Part shown: one piece after another, positions 45,949-55,411 of the stretch
Position numbering within the stretch: the first letter of the stretch is position 1
Layout: each line of letters starts with the position of its first letter
NCBI RefSeq assembly: GCF_000417875.1
Contig: NW_006920876.1
Location: 246,683-310,682 of the forward strand
Length of the DNA: 64,000 nt
Reading direction: 5' to 3'
From: Pseudozyma flocculosa PF-1
Taxonomy: Eukaryota; Basidiomycota; Ustilaginomycetes; Ustilaginales; Ustilaginaceae
Program-made: the position numbers and the translations under genes
Notes under the pieces: model-generated
What the model was told of the DNA's origin: nothing
What the model saw: the letters and a program-made list of their open reading frames with translations, nothing else
Database searches by the model: none

Positions 45949-47052
45949 GGCGGGCGCAGGTACGTGGGTGCAGTGAAAGGGGGCGCGGTGGACGAGGGGC
46001 GAGCTCCAGACCGAGACCGGTGGTGGTGCGTGGCGGGAGTGGCGGACGTGCGTGCGCGAAGCGCGATCGAGTCAGGAGACGGCGACGGCGGCGGCGGCGG
46101 CGGCGGCAGACGGGGTCAAGGAGCGGTCGCTGCGCGTGAAGAGCCGAGCAATGGAGCGAAAGAGGTGCGCAAAAGGATGCTGTGCTGTGGTGGTGGAGCG
46201 CGCTGGGCTCTTGGAGATGTGTGGCAGCGAGCAACAACGACGGCGGCAGCGATGGAGGTTGTGGAAAGGTGCAGAGGCTCAGAGGTCAGCTCGAGTCGAG
46301 CAGCCAGCTGCGCATGTGGAGTTGGGGGCAAAGGGCGACTTCTGGGCCGCGCCAGCCAGCCAGCCAGCCAGCCAGCGCCCAGCCAGCCTCGAGTCGATCA
46401 CGCAAGGCCGTCTCTCGGCCGACAGGACCACCTCGAAAACGCCCAAGACTCGGGCCCGGACGTCGACCGCTTGCTTTGGCCACCGCTGCCTGAGCATGGC
46501 TCCGAGTCTCGACGGAACGCTTCCGACGTGGTTGCGCCCTGGTTCAGGCCCGTTTGATGGCCCCCTTCCGCATGCCTCCGATGATGTCGAGCGGGGACGA
46601 GCGCGGAGCCAATGAGAACGGTGCCATCTCCAACAGAGGGTCCTAGCAGGCCTGCCCTGCCCACGCCACGCCACGCCACACCACCCACGCCTGCCGTCAG
46701 GCCACAACTTTTCTCCACTTGGGCCTCGGCTCGGTCCGGCAGTGTGTGACAAACGTTGGCAGGTTGGGGCCTGTCTGCCAGGCCAGGCCCCTGGGCTCCG
46801 GATTTACCGCGGCGGCTGAAAGGCAGTCACCCGGTTACCCCGTCGAGCCCCGTCTTTGCCTCTGCCTCTGACCACCATCATCCATCCCCCACACCCGCAG
46901 CTGCACACGACCGCTTTCCGCCATCAGCAGCGCCGCCACCGCAATCCTTCGCCGCGCACCACAACAGGCGCCAGCACGCAATCTTCTCCCTCGCATCTCG
47001 ACCTCGTAAAGAGCAGCAGCAGTGCACCCGCCAGGCGTGGCAAACATCGACC
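45949..47052. other. divergent promoter region, RPT6 and ISA1 genes
   Basis: No gene is seen in 1.1 kb. About 45950-46200 is purine-rich on the plus strand (C/T-rich for RPT6). A (CCAG)n repeat lies at 46351-46377 and CCAGGCCTGCC-type words continue to about 46800. About 46840-47052 is C/T-rich and should be the ISA1 leader. Confidence 0.5.
46351..46377 (+). repeat. (CCAG)n tetranucleotide repeat
   Basis: About six uninterrupted GCCA/CCAG units in the spacer between RPT6 and ISA1. Simple repeat within a GGCC-rich promoter island. Confidence 0.85.
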
Positions 47053-48204
47053 ATGCTGCCATTCCTCTACCCACGAGCCTCGGGCTCCTCGTTGCGCCAG
47101 GCTGCCGCCATGATCGGCAGCGTATCCTCGAGCTGCGGCAGATCTGCTACCGTCGTCGCGAGGCGCCGCGCCACCAACGCACCGCACCAGCCCGCCACAT
47201 CGCCGGCCAACGCGCTCCTCTTCAGCACCTCGTCCCGCGCACAAGTACCCTCGTCGACCTCAAAGGCCGACAGCGGCGCCCAGACGACCGGCTACGCATC
47301 TTCCTCGTCCTCCAGCTCCTCGCCTCCGCCGTTCCTACCGCATCGTCAGCCGAAGCAAACACGGCAAGGGCAACACGAGCAGGCCTCGACTCCAAGATCC
47401 TCAGACGCCTCTGATTCTTCAGCAGAACTGGCAGCTTCCACTTCGACGTCGACCGTAGACTCGGGCGCATGCGCTACTCTTTCCCCCTCGTCGCCCTCTG
47501 CGCCACGCTCTCAAAAGGTTGCAGCCACCACGCCGCCGGCCTCGGTCGCCGACAGCGCCGAATCGTCCAAGCTGACACCCTCGGAAGCCGCCGACCTGGC
47601 CAAGAAGCCCGACGTCGCCGCATCGATGCCCAACGCCACGCAGCTGCAGCAGGACAAGGCGCAGCCCCAGCCTGCCGCGCCCAAGAAGGCCCCGTCCGAC
47701 CGAGGCACGAGATTCCGGGCCCAGAAGGCCGCTCTCAACCTGGTGGGTAGCGCACCTTCCCCCCCCCCCCCCTCCTTTCGCCACACGATGGCCTGGCCCC
47801 ACGCACAACTCAGCGGACTCGGCGCGCCTCGACCCGCAGTAACGCTGACCTCTTATCCGCTGCACCCCTACCTCTTCCAACCCCAACAGACACCCGCGGC
47901 AGTGCTGCGCCTGCGCTCGCTGCTCGAGTCCGACAGCGGGCCCAAGCTGATCCGTGTCGGGGTCAAGAACAAGGGGTGCGCCGGCATGTCGTACCACCTC
48001 GAGTACATCGACCCGAGCCAGGCGGGCAAGTTTGACGAGCGCGTCAAGCAGGACGGCGTCGAGGTCCTCATCGACAGCAAGGCCCTCTTCAGCATCATTG
48101 GCTCCGAAATGGACTGGCAGGAGGACCGCCTGTCGGCCAAGTTTGTCTTCAACAACCCGAACGTCAAGGAGGCGTGCGGGTGCGGCGAGTCGTTCCTCAC
48201 CTAG
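47053..48204 (+). CDS. ISA1: mitochondrial iron-sulfur assembly protein of the ISCA/IscA family (Isa1-like)
   Basis: Two exons (47053-47742, 47890-48204) encode 334 residues. The N-terminus (MLPFLYPRASGSSLRQAA, then an Arg-rich stretch) looks like a mitochondrial targeting sequence. About 170 low-complexity Ser/Thr/Pro/Ala residues follow. The A-type carrier domain occupies only the last ~105 residues, with the three conserved cysteines in GCAGMSY (about 259) and CGCGESF (about 326). In yeast Isa1 and Isa2 work with Iba57 to make 4Fe-4S clusters in the matrix, needed for aconitase-type enzymes. The CGCGESF ending and ISCA1-like core favour Isa1 over Isa2. The intron (147 nt, stop-free, a multiple of three) carries a 14-C homopolymer at 47759-47772, a place where sequencing errors are likely. 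Confidence 0.93.
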   Translation: MLPFLYPRASGSSLRQAAAMIGSVSSSCGRSATVVARRRATNAPHQPATSPANALLFSTSSRAQVPSSTSKADSGAQTTGYASSSSSSSSPPPFLPHRQPKQTRQGQHEQASTPRSSDASDSSAELAASTSTSTVDSGACATLSPSSPSAPRSQKVAATTPPASVADSAESSKLTPSEAADLAKKPDVAASMPNATQLQQDKAQPQPAAPKKAPSDRGTRFRAQKAALNLVGSAPSPPPPSFRHTMAWPHAQLSGLGAPRPAVTLTSYPLHPYLFQPQQTPAAVLRLRSLLESDSGPKLIRVGVKNKGCAGMSYHLEYIDPSQAGKFDERVKQDGVEVLIDSKALFSIIGSEMDWQEDRLSAKFVFNNPNVKEACGCGESFLT

Positions 48205-48586
48205 CCGGCGTTCGGCAGCTCGGCCGGCCAGCCAGCCGGGTGGCCCACGAGCGACGCAGCACCGTCGCCGCTCGCCATAGATCGGGCTCCTTCTCGTACT
48301 ATCCACACACACTCTCTCCCTCTCCTTTTAACCCGGACGATCGATCCGGCAACTCCATCACTCTGCATGTCGAGCACCAATCGATGCGTCTATGCTGCAA
48401 CGTCCATTGCCTTGGCTCTCGCTGAGACGAGTTGGACCCGCGAACGGGCTGCGAAACAAAGGGTGTTGGCCGGTAGAGTCAAGTGGTAACGCTACAGGAT
48501 GGGCCGATGCGGGAAACAAGAGTGAGGAGAATGACGTGGAGTCTAGGAGATGCGGGGTGCAGGATCAGAATGAGGCTAGCTCTACC
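48205..48586. other. convergent intergenic region between ISA1 and MRH4-like genes
   Basis: 382 bp holding both 3' flanks. No gene, hairpin or repeat stands out. Confidence 0.5.
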
Positions 48587-51451
48587 TCAGGTCGACGAAG
48601 CCGACTTGCCGCCGTCGTCGAGGACGTCGTTGCCGTCGCCGTCGCTGTTGCTGTTGCTGTCCGCCTCTCCCTTGTTCTCCGCCTCTTCCTCGACCGGGTG
48701 TGGCTGCTCGGCCTCGACCTCGACCTCGACCTGCTCCTCCCGCTTCGCCTCTATCCCCTCGTCGTCGACGGTTTCGACGCCCTGTCGTACCGCCTCAACT
48801 GCCTCCTCCTGCCCCGCCACCTCGACCGCCTCATCCGCATCGACAACCACCTCGTCCTCGTCCTCCTCCCCCTTCTGCACACTCGCCTCCCGCTCCTCCT
48901 CCTCCGCCTCCGCCATATCGGCCTGGATCGCGGCCGGGGCATCCTGGTCCAAGACGACCTTCCTCTTCTCGCCATCCAACAGCGTCAGGTCCAGCTTGCG
49001 CGGAACGACGCCGAGACGTCGGAAGACGGCGCCCATTTTCTGCTCCCAGATTGAAATCCACCTCTCTTCCCTCTTCTTCGTCCTCCCTCCTTGCGCCGCT
49101 TCGAGATCCGACACACCCTTGCCTTCCGCCTTCCGCGAGCGCGAGGAGCGGGGGGTGGGCGCGATCAGGGATGGATCCTCGACGTAGTCGTGCGGGATGC
49201 CCCGGAGGAGCGTGACGACTTTACCGCGCTGTCGCTGCGCGTCCATGCTGCCATCGTCTTGACCCGCCGACGAGGAAGGGGAGGAAGGGGGGTGGATGGC
49301 GCCGATGCGAGCCACCCTGCCCGCCATGTGGGTGTACTGCACCGCATCAATGACGGCGTGGTACCCGAGCAGGAAGACGTGCGACAGCCCCGGTAGATCC
49401 AGTCCGCGCGCGCTCGTACTCTGCAGCAGGTAGAGGTGCGGCTCCTCTTCCTCGCCTCCTGCTGCTTCCCGCCCCGTCGCCTCGGCGGCGTGCTGCTGGC
49501 CATCTTGGCCCGCCGAGGCCAGCCTGACCGACAGGCCGAGCGACTCGAGCGCGGCGCGCGTCTTGAACAGGCTCCACCGCGGGGGGATGAGCGCCAGCCC
49601 GCGCGACACGCCCTCGCTGGCAAAGCAAAACGCCAGCGCCTCGACGAGCTTCTCGTCGACCTCGTGCTCGGCCGGATCCGAGGGCGGCTTGACCACCTTG
49701 AGCTCCTCGCCGTCGGCGGCGTTCCATCCGAACCGGTCCTCGTCCATCTCGGGCTCAATCTCCGCAGCGGCGGGGGAAGCGGGGCCGTCACGGCCGTCGT
49801 CGAGGAAATCCTTGTCCGGACGCCGTTTGGCCAGCTTGGGCTCGAGGTTGCGCAGCGGGAAGCGAGAGAGGCGGCGCGAGAGCGGCGCCTCGTCGACGAC
49901 GACGCACGTGTGCTCGATGCCGGCGGGCAGCGAGGCGGGACGGGCGTCGATCAGGGACTCAAAGTCGGCAGAGGTGGCCGAAGTGTCGCGCAGCAGGCTC
50001 CGGATGCCCTCGTCGGCCATGCTCGAGCCAGACAGGCCCGTCAGGTCAATCCACCGCCCGCTCGTCGCCGTGCTCCGCGCGCTGCCTCCGCCGATCCGCG
50101 TCTCGGACTCCTTGGCACCCGTGCGCAGCCAGCCGGTGCGCGCGCCGAAAAAGTGGCGCATCACCGAGTTGGCCGTGGCGCTGGCGCAGACGAGCTGCAA
50201 CGGCTGCGCGCCCGCCGGCCGCGGCCGCGGCAGCGCCAGGCCGGTATCCGGGTTCTCGGCGGCCTTGTAGACCTGCCTGCGGATGTGCTCCGGTGGGCGT
50301 CGTTCGTCCTTGCGCTTGCCCGGCCGGTTCTCGAGGCCGGCGGTGAGGTGGCGCTCGCCGCCCGAGTACGTGGGCCGCCGCTTCATGATGGTGTTGAGCA
50401 GCTCGAGGCCGGGCGCCTTGTGCACCTGGTGCTTCCAGCGCTGCTTCTGGCCGGGGAAGCGTCCGGGCAGCTGGAGGATGGCGTCGGCCTCGTCGAGGAC
50501 GAGGGTGCGCAGCGTGTCGATGCCGAGCAGCGAGAGGCCGGCGGGCGTGTCGAGGATGTCCTTGATGCGGCCCGGCGTGCCGATGAGGATGTGGGGCGGC
50601 GTGCGGCGCAGCTTGGCCTGCTCCTCCTCGGGCGTCAGGCCGTTGTCACCTCCGCGGACAAGGCACTGGATGACGGGGTCGAGCGAGGGCAGCACCGACT
50701 TTGGAAACAGGCGCCGGGCCCATGCCATGTACTGTGCGGCGAGCTCGTTGCTGGGCACGACAATGATGCTGGCGATGCCCGTCTCGGCGCGCCGCTTTGG
50801 CTCGGGTTCCTTGGCCTTTCCCTTGCTCTTCTCCAGCCTGCCGCCCGAGGTGCCGTCGAGGTCTCGGAAGACGATGCGGGGTTTTGCGAGCAGGGCGAGG
50901 AGGATGCCGAATGACTTGCCGGTGCCCGTGTGGGCTCGGAAGATGAGGTCGGCGTGGGAGAGGATGGCGGGGATCAGGGCCGACTGGGCGACGGTGGGGG
51001 CGCGGATGTGCGGGTGGGTGGCGACAATCTGCTTGCAGATGCGCTCATTGATGCCGAGTCGGTGGAAGCGCTCCGCCACGCCCTCGTGACTGACGAGAGG
51101 AGGTGTTGAAGGAGCCCGGTCGGGCGACTGCGTCGAGGTGGAAGCATATCGGACCGCCCCGCACGACGAGGACGCCGTCGGTGAGGCCGAAGAGAGTCGC
51201 TGCTGTGCTGGCCGGGTGAGTGGTGTTCGTGGCTGCAAAAGGCGCACGCTTGCGGAGCGGGAGCCGTGTCCCTTGCTGCTGTCTCTGCTGCTTGTTTCGG
51301 AGGTGGCGCCGTTGTCGGCGGACGTGGCCTCGGAGCAGCCGACGAGGTGTGACCTGCTATCGGCCATGGTCCGAGCCCATGCTGGAGGTGGCCGCGAGAA
51401 ACCCCTGAGCAGCGATGCGGCGGCTGCCTTTGAGCCTCTTGACCTCAGCAT
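48587..51451 (-). CDS. MRH4: DEAD-box RNA helicase, MRH4-like (mitochondrial)
   Basis: One exon of 954 residues from ATG 51451; a TTG 59 codons upstream in frame was rejected. The N-terminus is Arg/Ser/Ala-rich with few acids, like a mitochondrial presequence. Helicase motifs: Q-like region before IRAPTVAQSALIPAIL, Walker A AHTGTGKS (about 170), Ia PSNELAAQ, Ib TPGRIKD, DEAD (about 319), SAT (CASATAN), and motif VI HMAGRVARIG. Large inserts lie between the motifs, and the last ~110 residues are a Glu/Val/Asp/Ala-rich acidic tail with VEVEVE-like runs. Yeast Mrh4 helps assemble the mitochondrial large ribosomal subunit. The presequence and the motif spacing fit that family, but the inserts make exact orthology uncertain. 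Confidence 0.88.
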   Translation of the reverse strand: MLRSRGSKAAAASLLRGFSRPPPAWARTMADSRSHLVGCSEATSADNGATSETSSRDSSKGHGSRSASVRLLQPRTPLTRPAQQRLSSASPTASSSCGAVRYASTSTQSPDRAPSTPPLVSHEGVAERFHRLGINERICKQIVATHPHIRAPTVAQSALIPAILSHADLIFRAHTGTGKSFGILLALLAKPRIVFRDLDGTSGGRLEKSKGKAKEPEPKRRAETGIASIIVVPSNELAAQYMAWARRLFPKSVLPSLDPVIQCLVRGGDNGLTPEEEQAKLRRTPPHILIGTPGRIKDILDTPAGLSLLGIDTLRTLVLDEADAILQLPGRFPGQKQRWKHQVHKAPGLELLNTIMKRRPTYSGGERHLTAGLENRPGKRKDERRPPEHIRRQVYKAAENPDTGLALPRPRPAGAQPLQLVCASATANSVMRHFFGARTGWLRTGAKESETRIGGGSARSTATSGRWIDLTGLSGSSMADEGIRSLLRDTSATSADFESLIDARPASLPAGIEHTCVVVDEAPLSRRLSRFPLRNLEPKLAKRRPDKDFLDDGRDGPASPAAAEIEPEMDEDRFGWNAADGEELKVVKPPSDPAEHEVDEKLVEALAFCFASEGVSRGLALIPPRWSLFKTRAALESLGLSVRLASAGQDGQQHAAEATGREAAGGEEEEPHLYLLQSTSARGLDLPGLSHVFLLGYHAVIDAVQYTHMAGRVARIGAIHPPSSPSSSAGQDDGSMDAQRQRGKVVTLLRGIPHDYVEDPSLIAPTPRSSRSRKAEGKGVSDLEAAQGGRTKKREERWISIWEQKMGAVFRRLGVVPRKLDLTLLDGEKRKVVLDQDAPAAIQADMAEAEEEEREASVQKGEEDEDEVVVDADEAVEVAGQEEAVEAVRQGVETVDDEGIEAKREEQVEVEVEAEQPHPVEEEAENKGEADSNSNSDGDGNDVLDDGGKSASST

Positions 51452-51990
51452 GGCTCTGGGCGATGCGATACAGGGGCTGCGGGTGTCGACGTGCGTGGCG
51501 GTGGCAGGTGAAGCCTTCGGCGGTGCTGATGGTGGTGGCGGAATCCGCTTTCTTCCAGGCTCAGCTCCAAGCAACCAGCCTGGGTGAGCCACCAGCCGCC
51601 GAGCGAAAGAAAATTCCAAAAAATCCAACAGCGGCCAAAAGTGGAGAAGCAGCCTCGCAGGCCCTGGCCCTGGCTGTGCCCTTCGCGGATCCGGCCCAGA
51701 GAGTGGCGCGCCATCGTTCGTTCCAGACTCGCTCCCTCATATCAGACCCACTCGCGCCATCGTCATCGCCCGACTCGATGTCAGCGACCCACGGTTCAGA
51801 GAGCAGGCTCGCACGTCTCGCCAGCTATGAGGATTTTTGTAGATATTGCATCCACACAAAAAGACAATGCCGGGAATACGGAAACGCGAATGAAGGGAAG
51901 GGATACAGAGGTGGCTGCTGGCAGTACGGCTACCAGGAGAGTGGGACGTCATCGAGACCCTAGAGGTCACGCAAGGACGGGTGCCGGCCT
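51452..51990. other. intergenic region between MRH4-like and SDH2 genes
   Basis: 539 bp with the MRH4 promoter and the SDH2 3' flank; both genes are on the minus strand. No gene is seen. An AAAATTCCAAAAAATCC stretch near 51609-51626 is AT-rich for this region. Confidence 0.5.
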
Positions 51991-53073
51991 CTACTGGGCG
52001 GGCATGATGGGTCGGTCGGTGGCCTTGGCGGGCGCGCCAGTCGACATCTCCTTCTTGATTGTGGCGATGGCCTTGGCCGGGTTGAGCGACTTGGGGCACG
52101 TCCTCGTGCAGTTCATAATGGTGCGGCACGCGTACAGCGAGAACGTGTTCTCGAGCTTCGTCTTGCGCTCCTCGGTAAAGTCGTCACGGCTGTCGGCCAT
52201 CCAGCGGTAGGCCTGCATCAGCACCGCCGGCCCCAGGTACTCGTCCTGGTTCCACCAGTACGACGGGCACGAAGTCGAGCAGCACGCGCACAGGATGCAC
52301 TCGTACAGGCCATCGAGGCGGCGACGCTCCTCGGGCGACTGCAGGTGCTCGCCCTGCGCCGGCGGGTTCTTGGACTTGAGGAAAGGCTCAATCGATCGGT
52401 ACTGCTTGTAGAACTGCGTCAGGTCAGGGACAAGGTCCTTGACGACGTACACTGTGGGCGCGGAGAGAGGTGTATGGCGAGACAGAATAGAGGGCATAAA
52501 CGGTCGTCAGTAAAAGGTTGGGAGCAAGAGAACGTCGGCACTGAGGCCCGACGATGTCATCGCGGGAAGAACCGCATGCAATCGCGAACAAATGTTGCGG
52601 CGCAGCGACATGGTCGCGAGTGGGCGACACTCACTGTGAGGGAGCGGGTAGATCTTGGACTCCTTCTCGCGGTCGATCCTGCACAGGCAGGCGAGTGTGT
52701 TGACGCCGTCGATGTTCATGGCGCACGAGCCGCAGATGCCCTCGCGGCAGGATCGTCGGAAGGTGAGCGAGGGGTCGACCTCATTCTTGATCTTGATGAG
52801 CGCATCAAGGACCATGGGTCCGGTCTGGTTGAGGTCGAGGGTGTAGGACTGCAGGCGGGGCTTCTCGGCAGGCTTGTCCGGGTTCCACCTGTAGATCTTG
52901 AACGTCTTGAGCTTCTGGGCCTTGCCCGAAGCACCGACGTCGTCGCTGGTGGGGGTGGCGAGCCTGGCAGTCGCCGTCGTCGAGAAGGCGGCGGCGCGGG
53001 CGAGGCTGGTGGTGCTGCCGCTGGCGACGGGTCGCACGGCGGCGCGAAGAGCATTACCTGCAAAGAGCGACAT
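51991..53073 (-). CDS. SDH2: succinate dehydrogenase iron-sulfur subunit, mitochondrial (SdhB)
   Basis: Two exons (53073-52635, 52451-51991) encode 299 residues; the junction restores [15 protein letters not shown] mitochondrial presequence (about 1-45) is followed by the 2Fe-2S ferredoxin domain (CREGICGSC, later C-L-C) and the C-terminal domain with the 4Fe-4S and 3Fe-4S cysteines ([17 protein letters not shown] and [13 protein letters not shown]). It carries electrons from the flavoprotein subunit to ubiquinone in complex II of the inner membrane. The residue after the first Cys of the last cluster is Arg256 (codon 52125-52123, CGC), where fungi normally have His; substitution of that His is known to cause carboxin and boscalid-type resistance. 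The Pro and Asn of SCPSYWWN, other known resistance sites, are normal. Confidence 0.97.
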
Positions 53074-54007
53074 GGCGTATGCGGTTGTTGGTGCGGCGTA
53101 GAGTCGTGATGCAAAGGTTCGTGGTGGTCGAGATGGACGGAGTGCTGGTAGAAGCTCGGTGACGGAGGTCAAGTGTATATATCCAGCTCGTCGGGTGTGG
53201 AGAGCGGGAAGAGGATGGCGATTTGTGGCAAGCCAAGCAAGACTGGGGGCGGGTTAGGGTGGGGTCGGAAGGGGCGGAGCGAGGCGCTGCTTGATGCTGA
53301 ACTAAGGCGACGACGAGGCGAGCAGGCGGGCGGGCAGCCAGCGCCGCCTGCCAGCCAGCGAGCGAGCGAGCCAGACCAGGCCAGGCGGGGCCCGGATTGA
53401 CCATCATCCCCCCCGGCCCCGCCTGGTTGGCCTGGCCAGGCCTGGCCTGTGAATTGGCGCTTGCCTCTGGTAATCACGGCCGGCCGCCACCGCTGGCCAG
53501 CGGAATACAACCCTTGGGGCCGGCTGGCGACTGGATTACAAATTTCGACGAGCCAGGCGCGAGCTGGCCTGCAATTCCGGTCCAGGCCGACCGGGCGGCC
53601 TTTCTGGCTGCCTGCCCGCCTGTTCTGGCCGACGCCGTTTTGCAAAACGGCACGCTGCTGATTGGCTCCGAGCCGAGCCGGCGTGCGCGCGCGTCACCCC
53701 CAGCCTCGCTTGGGCCGGCGAGGCTGCCGGCTGCCCGACTTGCTCACGTAACCAGGCATGACGGCCGTGACCGTTCCCCGATGCCTGGAAATTTCAACTC
53801 TGGACCCCGATCCGGGCTTTGATCGGAGCCGAAGACAGCGGGGGCTTGTGGAGGCAAAGCGCAGAGTGCAGCCAGCGCTTGCCCCTGCGGCCTCTGTTGC
53901 TCTTCGGCCCTCTCTCCGCTCGACCGACATCGGACCATCCTACCTTTCCTTACAACCCCTTTCTTCAGCTCATTCCGAGTGGACAACCAAGGATCGCACA
54001 CGCAAAT
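53074..54007. other. divergent promoter region, SDH2 and HUB1 genes
   Basis: No gene is seen in 934 bp. About 53290-53600 is rich in GGCCAGGCC, CCAGCCAGCG and CTGGCC words. A CCAAT pentamer (minus strand) lies at 53664-53660. About 53930-54007 is C/T-rich before the HUB1 start. Confidence 0.5.
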
Positions 54008-54867
54008 ATGCCGCTCATCGAGGTGCAGGCCAACGACAGGCTCGGACGAAAGGGTGAGCACCAGACCGTCGCTGGGAGGTCGTTCTCGAGCAGCCCGATG
54101 GTGCCGTCGCGCGGTGGTGCTCTGCGGTGGCTACGACAGTCGACGGCACCGCTAGCCTAATTCCAAGATCGATCACGCTTTGCAATATGTGGTCCGGTCC
54201 GAGCGGACCACGATGTCGAGCTGGCAATGGGCGCTGCATGGCCGTCGCTGCATTGCCCCGTGAACTAGCGAGGGGGGCTCTCCTCTGGACCGAGTCCGCG
54301 CTGTTGACCTGACCTCGTTGTCCATCTCCTGCGCTGCTTCGTGCACCTCCTTCCGTCTCTTCCCCGCAGTCCGCGTCAAGTGCAGCCCGGACGACACGAT
54401 CGGAGACCTCAAGAAGCTGATTGCGGCGCAGACCGGCAACCCTCCGGAAAAGGTGAGAAGACCATTGCCGTCGATGCACGTGGCTCGTCGTCGGGCCGCC
54501 TCGCTGATCATCACGTCCCACTCTTCCTGACCTTACGCAGATCATCCTCAAGAAGTGGTATACTGTTTACAAGGACCACATTACGCTGGCCGATTGTGAG
54601 TGGATGCGAGCATCCGGGCCCTCGAGCTGTTCGGATGATGTGGGCCGGAGCATTTCGACTGACATCATACCACCTCTTGCTGCCCTTGCGACACGACCTG
54701 CCGGCCCCTGTTGCAGACGAGATCAAGGACGTGAGTGTCATGGCGAGGCGTGCAACCCAGGCCGTTGAGGGACATTTGCCGGTTCGAGTGCTGACTGGCG
54801 CATCCTGTCCCCGATCCATCCCCTCTGTGGCTTCCTGGAGCAGGGCTTTTCCTTTGAGCTTCAATGA
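54008..54867 (+). CDS. HUB1: ubiquitin-like splicing modifier Hub1/UBL5
   Basis: Five exons (54008-54053, 54370-54452, 54541-54595, 54718-54731, 54844-54867) encode exactly 73 residues, the size of Hub1/UBL5. The start [15 protein letters not shown], then [40 protein letters not shown] and EIKD match the family almost throughout. Hub1 is not conjugated through a diglycine; it binds the spliceosomal protein Snu66 through a HIND motif and alters use of weak splice sites. The ending here is DGFSFELQ, without the usual Tyr-Tyr. The fourth exon is only 14 nt. The last exon rests on a GAGCAG acceptor preceded by a CTGAC branch-like site; it is less certain than the others. Four introns in 73 codons is extreme for this region. 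Confidence 0.9.
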
Positions 54868-55411
54868 GCTGCTGCTTTGCGGCACGAGTGTCGCTCTGAT
54901 GCCATCCTGTTTCCGCAATACCATGTTATGAGGTTGCCGCAGACTGACTGTTGCGGCTGCCACGCGGGATGGCCGCGCCGGGACCGCACTTTGAGCCTTT
55001 GAGGCCGCGTCGCGCCTGTGCTGTGTGCTGCGCTGCGCTTGTCCCTGGCCCTCGAGTTCATCTAGAAGGAGGATGATTTCCAGAGCGATGTCGCTGTCGG
55101 TCGTCGAAGTTAGGCTACGCTAGGCTGGCTTGACCAGAGGGGCGAAGGCCGTCCGTCTGATCTGTTGAATCTGCCAGAGCTGGCAGCCGTTGGCCAGTGC
55201 GAGCTCCACATCGAGGGTTGCCCACGCCAGCCATCGTCACCGCCTGACCTGCCCGCCCTCCTTTGCCCGCCCCCACCCACACCATCCCAGCCATCACCAC
55301 CCTCGCCCCATCCCCATCTCAAACAGTCAGGCACTCGCTCGAGCACGACCTCATCGATCTGCACAATACTCCCGCCATACCCCATCGTCCCCTCGACGCC
55401 CGCCGCCCAAG
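54868..55411. other. intergenic region between HUB1 and a proline-rich protein gene
   Basis: No gene is seen. It includes a GGCTACGCTAGGCTGGC stretch near 55114-55130 and a C/T-rich plus strand from about 55225 to 55411, likely the leader of the next gene. Confidence 0.5.

Noticed and set aside
51452..51628. N-terminal extension of the MRH4-like helicase
   Set aside because: The extension begins at TTG. The first ATG at 51451 gives a mitochondrial-like presequence.
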